Of a DNA stretch of 64,000 bases, positions 45,120-52,303 are shown piece after piece (position 1 is the stretch's first letter; each line of letters begins with the position of its first letter). The notes below the pieces were generated by a model. The model searched no databases. It was not told where the DNA came from and was given only the letters and a program-made list of their open reading frames with translations. This stretch comes from Microbacterium sp. (GTDB lineage: Bacteria > Actinomycetota > Actinomycetes > Actinomycetales > Microbacteriaceae). Both the position numbers and the translations under genes were made by a program. Location: positions 248,001-312,000 of the forward strand of contig NZ_JAPSLI010000004.1 of assembly GCF_031180975.1 (NCBI RefSeq), in the 5' to 3' direction.

Positions 45120-45971
45120 ATGTCCCAACCCGATACCGCACGCCTTCTGATCGCCTGCGACGACCAGCCGGGTATCGTCGCCGCCGTCGCCGGAGCGCTC
45201 GCGGAGCACGGCGCCAACATCATCTCGCTCGACCAGCACTCCACCGACTCCGAGGGCGGCCGGTTCTTCCAGCGCACGGTGATCCACCTCGAGGGGCTCG
45301 CCGCGCGGCGCCCCGAGCTGGAGGCCGCGATCGCGAAGGTGGCGGGTCGGTTCGACATGGACTGGTCGCTGCATGACGCGTCGCGCCGCAAGCGCGTCGC
45401 GATCTTCGTGTCGAAGTACGACCACTGCCTGATGGAGCTGCTGTGGCGCACCCAGCGCGGCCAGCTGGACATCGACATCACCATGGTGCTCTCCAACCAT
45501 CCCGACCTCGCGGAGTCGGTGCGGTCGTTCGGGGTGCCGTTCGTGCACATTCCCTCGACCGACAAGGCCGAGATGGAGCGCCGCCAGCTGGAGCTGCTGC
45601 AGGGCAACGTCGACCTCGTCGTGCTGGCGCGCTACATGCAGATCCTCACCGACGACTTCATCGAGCGCGTGGGCGCACCGGTGATCAACATCCACCACTC
45701 GTTCCTGCCCGCGTTCGTCGGCGCCAACCCGTACGCGCGGGCGAAGGAGCGTGGCGTGAAGCTGATCGGCGCGACCGCGCACTACGCCACCGCGGATCTG
45801 GACGAGGGTCCGATCATCGAGCAGGACGTCACCCGCGTCACGCATGCGGAGTCCGCCGCCGAGCTGCAGCGCCGCGGCGCCGACGTGGAGCGCCTGGTGC
45901 TCGCCCGTGCCGTGCAGTGGCACGCGGAGGACCGCGTGATCGTGCACGGCCGCTCCACCGTCATCCTCTAG
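45120..45971 (+). CDS. purU: Formyltetrahydrofolate deformylase PurU
   Basis: A 283-residue enzyme starting at ATG 45120, with GAGGAGCACC upstream; the track start is longer and unsupported. An N-terminal ACT domain (RLLIACDDQPGIVAAVAGALAEHGANI) precedes the formyl-transferase fold with catalytic INIHHSFLPAFVGANPY and EGPIIEQDV. It hydrolyses 10-formyl-THF to formate and THF, supplying one-carbon balance for purine synthesis and photorespiratory-like glycine flux. Confidence 0.94.
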   Translation: MSQPDTARLLIACDDQPGIVAAVAGALAEHGANIISLDQHSTDSEGGRFFQRTVIHLEGLAARRPELEAAIAKVAGRFDMDWSLHDASRRKRVAIFVSKYDHCLMELLWRTQRGQLDIDITMVLSNHPDLAESVRSFGVPFVHIPSTDKAEMERRQLELLQGNVDLVVLARYMQILTDDFIERVGAPVINIHHSFLPAFVGANPYARAKERGVKLIGATAHYATADLDEGPIIEQDVTRVTHAESAAELQRRGADVERLVLARAVQWHAEDRVIVHGRSTVIL

Positions 45972-45998
45972 CGCGCGCAGTCGGGCGCCGCGTCCCGC

Positions 45999-47039
45999 TC
46001 AGGTGGGAAGGCCGGCCTGGAGCTCGGAGAAGACGTCGGCGGCCGACTCGCCGCGCGCGAGCGGGGCGGACTGGCCCAGCCACAGCGACTGCAGATCGCC
46101 CATCCCGCGCTCCCCGGCGACGGCGCGGAAGCGCCCGGTGAGCCAGTTCTGCGCCGGGAACGGCGCGATCGCGCCGTCCTTTTCGATGCCGGCGACCGCG
46201 CGGTTGCGGGCACCGCGGGCGAGACGCCCGCTCATCGCGCGGGTGAGCACGGTCTCGTCGGCAGCGGTGGAGCGGATCGCGGCGCGGTGCGCGTCGTTGG
46301 CGGCCGACTCCCTCGTCACCAGGAAGGGCGTGCCCACCTGCACCCCTGACGCGCCCAGCGCGAAGGCGGCAGCCACCCCGCGCCGGTCGGCGATGCCGCC
46401 GGCGGCGATGACGGGCACCGACACGGCATCCACGACCTGGGGCAGCAGCGAGAACAGCCCGACCAGCGATTCGGATGCCGGGCGCAGGAACGACACGCGA
46501 TGCCCCGCGGCCTCCGTGCCGGTGGCGACGACCGCATCCACGCCACCCCGCTCCAGGGCGACCGCCTCGGCGACCGTCGTGGCCGTGCCGATCACCCGGA
46601 TGCCGCGGCGGTGCGCCTCCGCCACGACTTCGGGCGCCGGCACGCCGAACACGACGCTGAGCGCAGCGGGTGCGGCATCCCACACCGCCGCCAGTTGCTC
46701 GTCCAGCGGAGGCAGGTAGCGCTCGGGACGCGGCGGCGGCGTCAGCCCCACCTCGGCGAAGTACGGGGTGAGCGCCTGCGCATATCCGTCGTGCCGCTCG
46801 TCCGGTGCGACCTCGTCGCCGGTGGGCAGCCAGATGTTCAGGGCGAAGGGGGCGCTCGTCGCCCGCCGCAGCTCGGCCGCCGTCCGCCGGATCCGTTCAC
46901 CGTCGTAGCCGTACAGGCCGTACGAACCGAGGCCTCCCGCCTCGCTCACCGCCGCGGTGAGGACGACGGACGAGAGTCCGCCGAAGGGTGCCAGGACGAT
47001 CGGATGCCGGATGCCGAGGAGTTCGCGCAGATCGGTCAT
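45999..47039 (-). CDS. Nitronate monooxygenase family flavoprotein
   Basis: A 346-residue FMN-dependent TIM-barrel enzyme. APFGGLSSVVLTAAVSEAGGLGSYGL and AAGGIADRRGVAAAFALGASGVQVGTPFL are diagnostic of the NMO (2-nitropropane dioxygenase) family; ATGTEAAGHR is the third hallmark. It oxidises nitronates or related substrates with O2. The ATG at 47039 has TAGCCT 6 nt upstream. No co-transcribed partner is visible. Confidence 0.92.
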   Translation of the reverse strand: MTDLRELLGIRHPIVLAPFGGLSSVVLTAAVSEAGGLGSYGLYGYDGERIRRTAAELRRATSAPFALNIWLPTGDEVAPDERHDGYAQALTPYFAEVGLTPPPRPERYLPPLDEQLAAVWDAAPAALSVVFGVPAPEVVAEAHRRGIRVIGTATTVAEAVALERGGVDAVVATGTEAAGHRVSFLRPASESLVGLFSLLPQVVDAVSVPVIAAGGIADRRGVAAAFALGASGVQVGTPFLVTRESAANDAHRAAIRSTAADETVLTRAMSGRLARGARNRAVAGIEKDGAIAPFPAQNWLTGRFRAVAGERGMGDLQSLWLGQSAPLARGESAADVFSELQAGLPT

Positions 47040-47093
47040 CCTTCGAGGCTACGCCCGCGGCGGTCGGGCTCCGGCGCGCATGTCGCCGGACAC

Positions 47094-47137
47094 GACGAAG
47101 CGCCCGGGTAAGGGGGGAGGAACCCGGGCGCTTCGTC
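47094..47137. terminator. 16-bp perfect hairpin between NMO and the stress cluster
   Basis: GACGAAGCGCCCGGGT / ACCCGGGCGCTTCGTC is a perfect 16-bp stem with a 12-nt purine loop AAGGGGGGAGGA. It probably terminates the SDR operon on the minus strand. The loop reads as a strong Shine-Dalgarno sequence on the plus strand, with no start codon nearby. Confidence 0.6.
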
Positions 47138-47154
47138 CAGACTGACCGGAGCGG

Positions 47155-47466
47155 TCAGAGCGGGGGCAGGTGGCGGATGCGCACCCGCGGCTGGGAGCGG
47201 TCGGATGCCGCAGCGACAGCGTCGTCGAGGGCGTCGAACAGCTCGGCGAAATCGTGGAACCGCGAGCGTCTGGGGCACGGCGTCCGCAGCCACAGCACGT
47301 CGAGGGATCCGGTGCTGTTGCGCTCCACATAGGCGATCAGGCAGTCCGCGTCGCCGTGCCGTCGCGCCGGATCGCAGATGCGCCAGCTGTCGCGGCCGAG
47401 CGACGTCAACTCCCAGTCCCCATGCGGAGCGGGCGATCTCGGAACGTCGGGAAGAACAGTACTCAC
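47155..47466 (-). CDS. Hypothetical protein downstream of the stress SDR
   Basis: A 103-residue protein with no family I recognise. It contains WELTSLGRDSWRICDPARRHGDADCLIAYVERN and a C-terminal DFAELFDALDDAVAAA. It looks soluble. ATGA at 47463-47466 overlaps the SDR stop, so it is translationally coupled to SDR and shares its promoter with a GTCAACCCCC box. Confidence 0.7.
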   Translation of the reverse strand: MSTVLPDVPRSPAPHGDWELTSLGRDSWRICDPARRHGDADCLIAYVERNSTGSLDVLWLRTPCPRRSRFHDFAELFDALDDAVAAASDRSQPRVRIRHLPPL

Positions 47467-48347
47467 AGTGCCTTACCTCCTGTCACAGCGATGACGCTGC
47501 CCGATGTGTACGACGATTCCTCGGCGGCCAGGTACACGTACGCCCCGGCCAGTTCGGCCGGCTGCCCCGCTCTGCCGAGCGGGGTGTCCGAGCCGAAGTT
47601 CGCGACCTTCTCGTCCCCCCACCCGGTGGCGGGGATGAGAGGGGTCCAGATCGGGCCGGGCGCGACGGCGTTGACCCGGATGCCGCGCTCTCCCGCCTCG
47701 GAGGCGAGTGCCTTCACGAAGGCGACCTGCGCGGCCTTGGTCATCGCGTAGTCGATCAGACCCGGCGAAGGTTGGAAGGCCTGGATGGATGCCGTCACGA
47801 TGATGCTCGCCCCAGCGGGAAGGTCGGGGTAGGCGGCGCGTGCGGTGAACAGCGTGCCCATCAGGTTGGTCTCGAAGACGCGGCGCATCTCCTCGGTCTC
47901 GAGGTTCTCGAAGCCGCCGACATCATGCTGGTACGCGGCGTTGAGGACGAGGACGTCCAGTCCGCCGAGCGCGTCCCGGGCCTGACGGACCGCCTCGGTC
48001 GCGAAGGCCTCGTCGCGCAGGTCGCCGGCGATACCGAGGCCCTGCACACCCGCTTCGTGGATGAGCGAGACTGTGTCGTCCGCGTCCTCCTGCTCCTCCG
48101 GCATGTGCACGATGGCGACGTCTGCGCCCTCTCGCGCATACGCGATCGCGACGGCCCGGCCGATGCCGGAGTCGCCGCCGGTGATGAGCGCTTTGCGTCC
48201 GCGAAGCCGGCCGTGGCCGGTGTAGGTGTCCTCGCCGTGGTCCGGCGTCGGGGTCGTCTCCTCGGTGAGGCCCGGCTGGTCCTGCTGCTGGGGCGGGAAC
48301 GGCTCCTCGCGATGTGCGTGCCGAGGGTCGGACGTGCTGTCACTCAT
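47463..48347 (-). CDS. SDR family oxidoreductase (general-stress type, YghA/GSP39-like)
   Basis: A 294-residue SDR with a hydrophilic N-terminal extension of about 45 residues (HREEPFPPQQQDQPGL). The cofactor motif is ALITGGDSGIGRAVAIAYAREGADVAI, followed by catalytic IIVTASIQAF and YAMTKAA. This matches the GSP39/YghA group of large SDRs induced by general stress. GGAGGCGCC precedes the ATG. A GTCAACCCCC box and CATGGT hexamer lie 68-106 bp upstream of the start, like other genes in this cluster. Confidence 0.9.
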   Translation of the reverse strand: MSDSTSDPRHAHREEPFPPQQQDQPGLTEETTPTPDHGEDTYTGHGRLRGRKALITGGDSGIGRAVAIAYAREGADVAIVHMPEEQEDADDTVSLIHEAGVQGLGIAGDLRDEAFATEAVRQARDALGGLDVLVLNAAYQHDVGGFENLETEEMRRVFETNLMGTLFTARAAYPDLPAGASIIVTASIQAFQPSPGLIDYAMTKAAQVAFVKALASEAGERGIRVNAVAPGPIWTPLIPATGWGDEKVANFGSDTPLGRAGQPAELAGAYVYLAAEESSYTSGSVIAVTGGKAL

Positions 48348-48414
48348 CGTGGGCGCCTCCAGTGTTCTGCTGCATCTGCGGGGTGCCGGCCGGATGTCGC
48401 AGGCCGGTCAGTCA

Positions 48415-48453
48415 ACCATGCCTGGCGAGCATCGGGGATCCCAGGGGGTTGAC
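48415..48453 (-). promoter_or_regulatory. GTCAACCCCC box plus -10 for the SDR operon
   Basis: On the minus strand GTCAACCCCC (48453-48444) is followed after 23 nt by CATGGT (48420-48415). It is one of six such arrangements in the 48.4-55.8 kb region. The plus-strand reading (TTGACA) could also be mistaken for a -35 box. Confidence 0.6.
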
Positions 48454-48522
48454 ACCGGGCGCGGCTTCCCGCATACGCGCGCGCCGTCGCTCTCCGGCCG
48501 GTAGCCCCTGCCGTTCGGCCGT

Positions 48523-48560
48523 GTCAACCGTCTTGGCTCTCGGGGGTCGCCGCGCAGGAT
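48523..48560 (+). promoter_or_regulatory. GTCAACC box plus -10 for the hydrophilic-protein operon
   Basis: GTCAACCGTC (48523-48532) is followed after 22 nt by CAGGAT (48555-48560), 28 nt upstream of the ATG at 48589. It differs from the consensus in the last three bases. Confidence 0.5.
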
Positions 48561-48588
48561 GGGAGGACCGCACGAGAGGAGTACCGGC

Positions 48589-48879
48589 ATGTCCGATGCA
48601 GAGATGTCCGATTCGCAGCCGCTGTCCGACGGCGAGGTCCCCGAGGTCGACGCCACCGTGGTCGGCAAGGACGGCCTCCAGCCCGAGACCCAGGGTGACG
48701 AACCGCTCGACGCCGAGCTCGGCGACGAGGGCCAGGGCGATCTCGGCGAGGGCGACGGGCGGCAGCACTCCGGTGACGCGCCCGACGACCTGCGCACCGA
48801 GCCGCCGCAGGAGTCGCCGGTGACGCAGGAGACCCCGGCCACCCCGAACGAGACCAGGCAGGGGACGACGCACCCATGA
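48589..48879 (+). CDS. Acidic, intrinsically disordered stress protein
   Basis: A 96-residue protein starting at 48589 (GAGAGGAG upstream). It is almost devoid of hydrophobic residues and rich in Asp, Glu, Gly, Pro and Gln (GDEPLDAELGDEGQGDLGEGDGRQ). No fold is expected. Such hydrophilins accompany desiccation and general stress in many bacteria. It overlaps the next gene by four bases (ATGA) and shares the box-type promoter. No sequence family is recognised. Confidence 0.72.
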   Translation: MSDAEMSDSQPLSDGEVPEVDATVVGKDGLQPETQGDEPLDAELGDEGQGDLGEGDGRQHSGDAPDDLRTEPPQESPVTQETPATPNETRQGTTHP

Positions 48880-49124
48880 GCGGCATCGGCGACCAGGGCA
48901 TGATGCCCGAGCACGTGCAGCCCGCCACCCCCGACGACGACACCATGGAGCCGGAGGCGGTCGACAACACGGTGCGCGAGAAGCGGGCCGAGAAGCAGGG
49001 CGGGCGCGGCGACCAGGACGGCGCTCAACCGGCCGGTGGTGACCGGTCGGACATCAGCGGCGAGGACGGCGCTCAGCCGGGCACGGAGGACGGCGGGACG
49101 GACTTCAGCCAGCGGAACCCGTAA
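48876..49124 (+). CDS. Second hydrophilic, disordered protein
   Basis: An 82-residue protein with the same character: charged, Gly/Asp/Gln-rich (GGRGDQDGAQPAGGDRSDISG), with a near-repeat EDGAQPG. It is coupled to the gene before it by ATGA. Its 3' end overlaps the 3' end of the convergent GH13 gene by 52 bp. Function is unknown; it is assumed to act with its partner in stress protection. Confidence 0.65.
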   Translation: MSGIGDQGMMPEHVQPATPDDDTMEPEAVDNTVREKRAEKQGGRGDQDGAQPAGGDRSDISGEDGAQPGTEDGGTDFSQRNP

Positions 49125-50734
49125 CCGTCCAGGCGCAGTCGGCCCTCCTCGTCGGGCGCGGCGGCATCGGGTGCGGTGTTGCTCGAGGAGTCCAGCAGCA
49201 CCGTGACGTCCCGCCCGGCGCCCCAGCCTGGCAGCGCGACCGTGACCGCCTCCGCCGAGAAGTTGTGCACGGCCAGGAACGCGACCTCGTCCGTGGCGCT
49301 CTCGTGCGCCAGGACGCGCGGGTCGCCCGCGTCGAGCACGCTCAGCCGCCCCCACGCGATCTCCGGCGTCGACCGGTAGCGCGACGTGAGCCCCGAGATG
49401 AAGGTCCACAGCGAGTCCGGGTCCCGGCTCTGGTCGTGCACGTTGATGTGCTCCGGCGCGTATCCTCCGGTCGCGACGGGTCGCTTCAGGCGTGACGCCG
49501 GCGCGGTCGAGAATCCTCCGTTGCGTCCGGCATCCCACTGCATCGGCCCCCGCACCGCCTCCCTGCGGAGGCTGGTGTCGAGCTCGCCCATACCGATCTC
49601 CTCGCCGTAGAACAGCGTCGGCGCGCCGGGCAACGAGAACAGCAGGCTGTACGCCAGACGCAGCCGGCGCGGGTCGCCGTCGAGCATGGGGGCGAGCCGC
49701 CTGATGATGCCGCGGCCGTACACCCGCTGGTCCTCCTCGGGGGCGAACGCGTCGAACACCTCCTGCTTCTCGTCATCCGCGAGCAGCTCCAGCGACAGCT
49801 CGTCGTGGTTGCGCAGGAACATCGCCCAGCCCTGGCTGACGTCCACCTCGGGCCGGGAGGCGAGCGCGCGGGCGAGCGGTTCCGCCTCGCCACGCGCGAA
49901 GCACAGGAAAGCGCTCTGCGCGGTGACGAAGTCGAACTGCAGGTCCAGCTCGGGAGCTGCAGTCCCGAAGTAGTCGAGCTGCTGGTCGTGGGGCAGGCCG
50001 ACCTCGCCGAGCAGCATCGCCGAGCCCTCCCGGCGCCCGACGAACCTGTGCAGCTCCCGCAGGAAGGCGTGCGGGTCCTTCTCGTTCGGCGAGCCGGGCG
50101 CCGTGATCAGGAACGGGACCGCGTCGACCCGGAAGCCGTCGATGCCGAGCTTCAGCCAGAAGCCGATGATCCTGGCGATCTCGGCGCGCACCTCGGGGTT
50201 GCCGAGGTTGAGGTCGGGCTGGTGCCGGTAGAAGCTGTGCAGGTAGTACTGGCCGGTGCGCTCGTCCAGCTCCCAGGTGGATGCCTCCTCGCCGGGGAAG
50301 ACGGTGGGCTGCTGCTTGCGGGGCGGATGGTCGCGCCATACGTAGTAGTCGCGATAGCGGGAGTTCTTCGAGCGGCGGGCGGCGATGAACCACGGATGCC
50401 GGTCGGAGGTGTGATTCACGACGAGGTCCATCACGACGCGGATGCCGCGGTCGTGCGCCACGCGGATGGTCTCGACCACGCGTCCGAGGTCTCCGAGGCG
50501 AGACGCCACGCCGTAGAAGTCGGTGATGTCGTAGCCGTCGTCGAGATCGGGGGTGGGCTGGAACGGCATCAGCCAGATGCAGGTGATGCCGAGTGCTGCC
50601 AGATCGTCCATTCGTCGGGCGAGGCCGGCGAAGTCGCCGGAGCCGTCCCCGTCGGAATCCTGGAACGTCTCCACGTCCAGGCAGTAGAAGACCGCGGTGC
50701 GCCACCACAGGTCGCTGGTGTCGGCGGGGTTCAC
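49073..50734 (-). CDS. Trehalose synthase-like GH13 enzyme
   Basis: A 553-residue GH13 protein. WWRTAVFYCLDVETFQDSDGDGSGDFAGL resembles TreS (maltose alpha-D-glucosyltransferase). The catalytic residues are in GIDGFRVDAVPF (nucleophile D), LLGEVG (acid/base E) and FLRNHDEL (D). It probably interconverts maltose and trehalose or hydrolyses alpha-glucans; typical TreS is slightly longer. ATGA links it to the LLM gene upstream. Trehalose would fit the stress cluster. Confidence 0.85.
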   Translation of the reverse strand: MNPADTSDLWWRTAVFYCLDVETFQDSDGDGSGDFAGLARRMDDLAALGITCIWLMPFQPTPDLDDGYDITDFYGVASRLGDLGRVVETIRVAHDRGIRVVMDLVVNHTSDRHPWFIAARRSKNSRYRDYYVWRDHPPRKQQPTVFPGEEASTWELDERTGQYYLHSFYRHQPDLNLGNPEVRAEIARIIGFWLKLGIDGFRVDAVPFLITAPGSPNEKDPHAFLRELHRFVGRREGSAMLLGEVGLPHDQQLDYFGTAAPELDLQFDFVTAQSAFLCFARGEAEPLARALASRPEVDVSQGWAMFLRNHDELSLELLADDEKQEVFDAFAPEEDQRVYGRGIIRRLAPMLDGDPRRLRLAYSLLFSLPGAPTLFYGEEIGMGELDTSLRREAVRGPMQWDAGRNGGFSTAPASRLKRPVATGGYAPEHINVHDQSRDPDSLWTFISGLTSRYRSTPEIAWGRLSVLDAGDPRVLAHESATDEVAFLAVHNFSAEAVTVALPGWGAGRDVTVLLDSSSNTAPDAAAPDEEGRLRLDGYGFRWLKSVPPSSVPG

Positions 50735-51693
50735 AGTCGTCTCCGCAGCGCGGGGAGCAGCTCACTCCGGCAGCGGTCGAGGAAGCCGGCCTGGTCGGAT
50801 CCCACGTGGTGCAGGTAGACACGGTCGAACCCCTCGGCGACGGCGGCGATCCGGTCGGCCATCTCCACGGCATCGGTGCCGATGATGACGCCGCCGCGGA
50901 GTTTCTGGTCGGTGGGGTCGGCGTGGCGTTCGAAGTCCTCTGGTTGCTCGAGGTCCCACATCAGCTCGGGCGGCGCGGTGGCCTGCGCCCACTGATCGCG
51001 CGCTTCGGCGAGCGCCTGCTCCTCGGTCTCAGCGAGGCACAGGTGGATCTGCAGCGCGGTCGGTCCCGTCCCGCCCGCCGCGCGGTACGCCTCGCGGGTG
51101 CCCCGGGTGCCCTCCGGATCGGCGCCGACGGTGATCAGCCCGTCCGCCCACGAGGCCGCGAGCGCCGCGGTGTGCGTGCTGATGCCGGCCGCCAGCAGCG
51201 GCGGGGGTGACGCGGGTCGGCTCCAGATCCGCGCCTCGTGCACGCGCACCAGCCCGTCGGCATCCACTCTCTCCCCGTCCAGCAGACGGCGGATGATGCC
51301 CGCGGTCTGGATCAGGCGCGCGTCGCGGGTCTCCTTGTCGGGCCACTCGTCACCGGTGACGTGCTCGTTGAGCGCCTCGCCGCTGCCCAGGGCGGCCCAG
51401 AACCGCCCGGGGAACATCTCCTCGACGGTGGCGAGCGCCTGCGCGGCCACGACGGGGTGGTAGCGCTGCCCCGGCGCGGTGACCAGCCCCATCGGCAGGG
51501 AGGTCGTGGCCAGCGCAGCCCCGATCCAGCTCCACGCGAAACCCGACTCACCTTGCGCCGTGAGCCACGGCGCAAGGTGGTCGGAGCACATCGCCGCGTC
51601 GAAGCCGATCCGCTCGGCGCGCTGAACGGCGCGGAGCAGGAGACCGGGCGAGTGCTGCTCGTGCGAGGCGTGGTATCCGATGACGGTCATCAT
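50731..51693 (-). CDS. LLM class F420-dependent oxidoreductase
   Basis: A 320-residue luciferase-like monooxygenase-fold protein. TVIGYHASHEQHSPGLLLRAVQRAERIGFDAAMCSDHLAPW is the typical N-terminus of F420-dependent LLM (G6PDH/glucose-6-phosphate-type) oxidoreductases. GLVTAPGQRYHPVVAAQALATVEEMFPGRFWAALGSGEALNEH supports this. ATG at 51693 or 51690 is possible; GGAGGCG precedes both. It overlaps TreS by four bases. Substrate is unknown, possibly a sugar phosphate or quinone. Confidence 0.9.
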   Translation of the reverse strand: MMTVIGYHASHEQHSPGLLLRAVQRAERIGFDAAMCSDHLAPWLTAQGESGFAWSWIGAALATTSLPMGLVTAPGQRYHPVVAAQALATVEEMFPGRFWAALGSGEALNEHVTGDEWPDKETRDARLIQTAGIIRRLLDGERVDADGLVRVHEARIWSRPASPPPLLAAGISTHTAALAASWADGLITVGADPEGTRGTREAYRAAGGTGPTALQIHLCLAETEEQALAEARDQWAQATAPPELMWDLEQPEDFERHADPTDQKLRGGVIIGTDAVEMADRIAAVAEGFDRVYLHHVGSDQAGFLDRCRSELLPALRRRL

Positions 51694-51707
51694 CGCCTCC
51701 GGTCCGG

Positions 51708-52178
51708 TCAGGGCGCGATGTCGGGGTCGGTGCCCGCGACGGTGTCGCGGTCGCCCCCGTCACGGCCTTCGCCCTCGATGTTCTCCTTGAAGCGCTTGAG
51801 GTCCATCTCGACCGCGCGCTGATCCAGGTGCAGCGCGGCACCCGCCTTCTCGATGAAGTTCTCCGGGGCCCACCCCATCTCGACGGCGACGCGGGTGCGG
51901 TCGGCGCCGAGCGGTGTGAAGCGCACCGATCCGGAGTGCATCTCCTCGGCGACGCTGACCCACGAGATGCGCTCGTCGGGGACCAGTTCGGTGGTGCGCG
52001 CGTCGAACTCGCGGCGTACGCCGGCGACGCGCACCACCCAGTGCGTCAGGTCGTCTCCGGTGCGGCGCACCTCCTCGACCATCGACATGAACGACGGCAG
52101 CTCCTCCAGTCGCGACCACTGATCGAACACCCGGCGGACCGGCGCGTCGACCTCGATCTCTGCGGTGACCTTCTCCAT
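51708..52178 (-). CDS. SRPBCC (polyketide cyclase/dehydrase) family protein
   Basis: A 156-residue protein starting at 52178, not at the track start. EKVTAEIEVDAPVRRVFDQWSRLEELPSFM is a typical SRPBCC START-like N-terminus. It has a hydrophobic ligand cavity in this family; ligand here is unknown. The C-terminal 25 residues are disordered. GGAAGGAG precedes the ATG. A GTCAACCCCC box is 45-84 bp upstream. It ends 14 bp before the LLM start, so LLM and TreS may be cotranscribed. Confidence 0.88.
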   Translation of the reverse strand: MEKVTAEIEVDAPVRRVFDQWSRLEELPSFMSMVEEVRRTGDDLTHWVVRVAGVRREFDARTTELVPDERISWVSVAEEMHSGSVRFTPLGADRTRVAVEMGWAPENFIEKAGAALHLDQRAVEMDLKRFKENIEGEGRDGGDRDTVAGTDPDIAP

Positions 52179-52222
52179 GTCCTGCTCCTTCCTCGTTCCG
52201 TCCGACTTCTCGTTCCGACCCG

Positions 52223-52261
52223 ACGCTACGGCCCTGGCCTGCGGCGAGCGCGGGGGTTGAC
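52223..52261 (-). promoter_or_regulatory. GTCAACCCCC box plus -10 for the SRPBCC gene
   Basis: On the minus strand GTCAACCCCC (52261-52252), 23 nt, TAGCGT (52228-52223). The hexamer is 45 bp upstream of the SRPBCC ATG. Same geometry as the SDR promoter. Confidence 0.6.
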
Positions 52262-52303
52262 GCACGCACCGACGGCCCCTAGCGTGCCGCCGGCAGCGCC
52301 CAT

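Noticed and set aside
48444-48453. GGGGGTTGACA read as a plus-strand -35 box
   Set aside because: In all six cases the gene-directed strand carries GTCAACCCCC, and the plus reading at 48444 would give only a poor -10. The gene-directed reading is consistent across the cluster.
49073-50734. Second maltodextrin locus
   Set aside because: The GH13 protein has TreS-type N-terminal sequence and sits in a stress cluster with no transporter, so a trehalose role is more likely than maltodextrin uptake.
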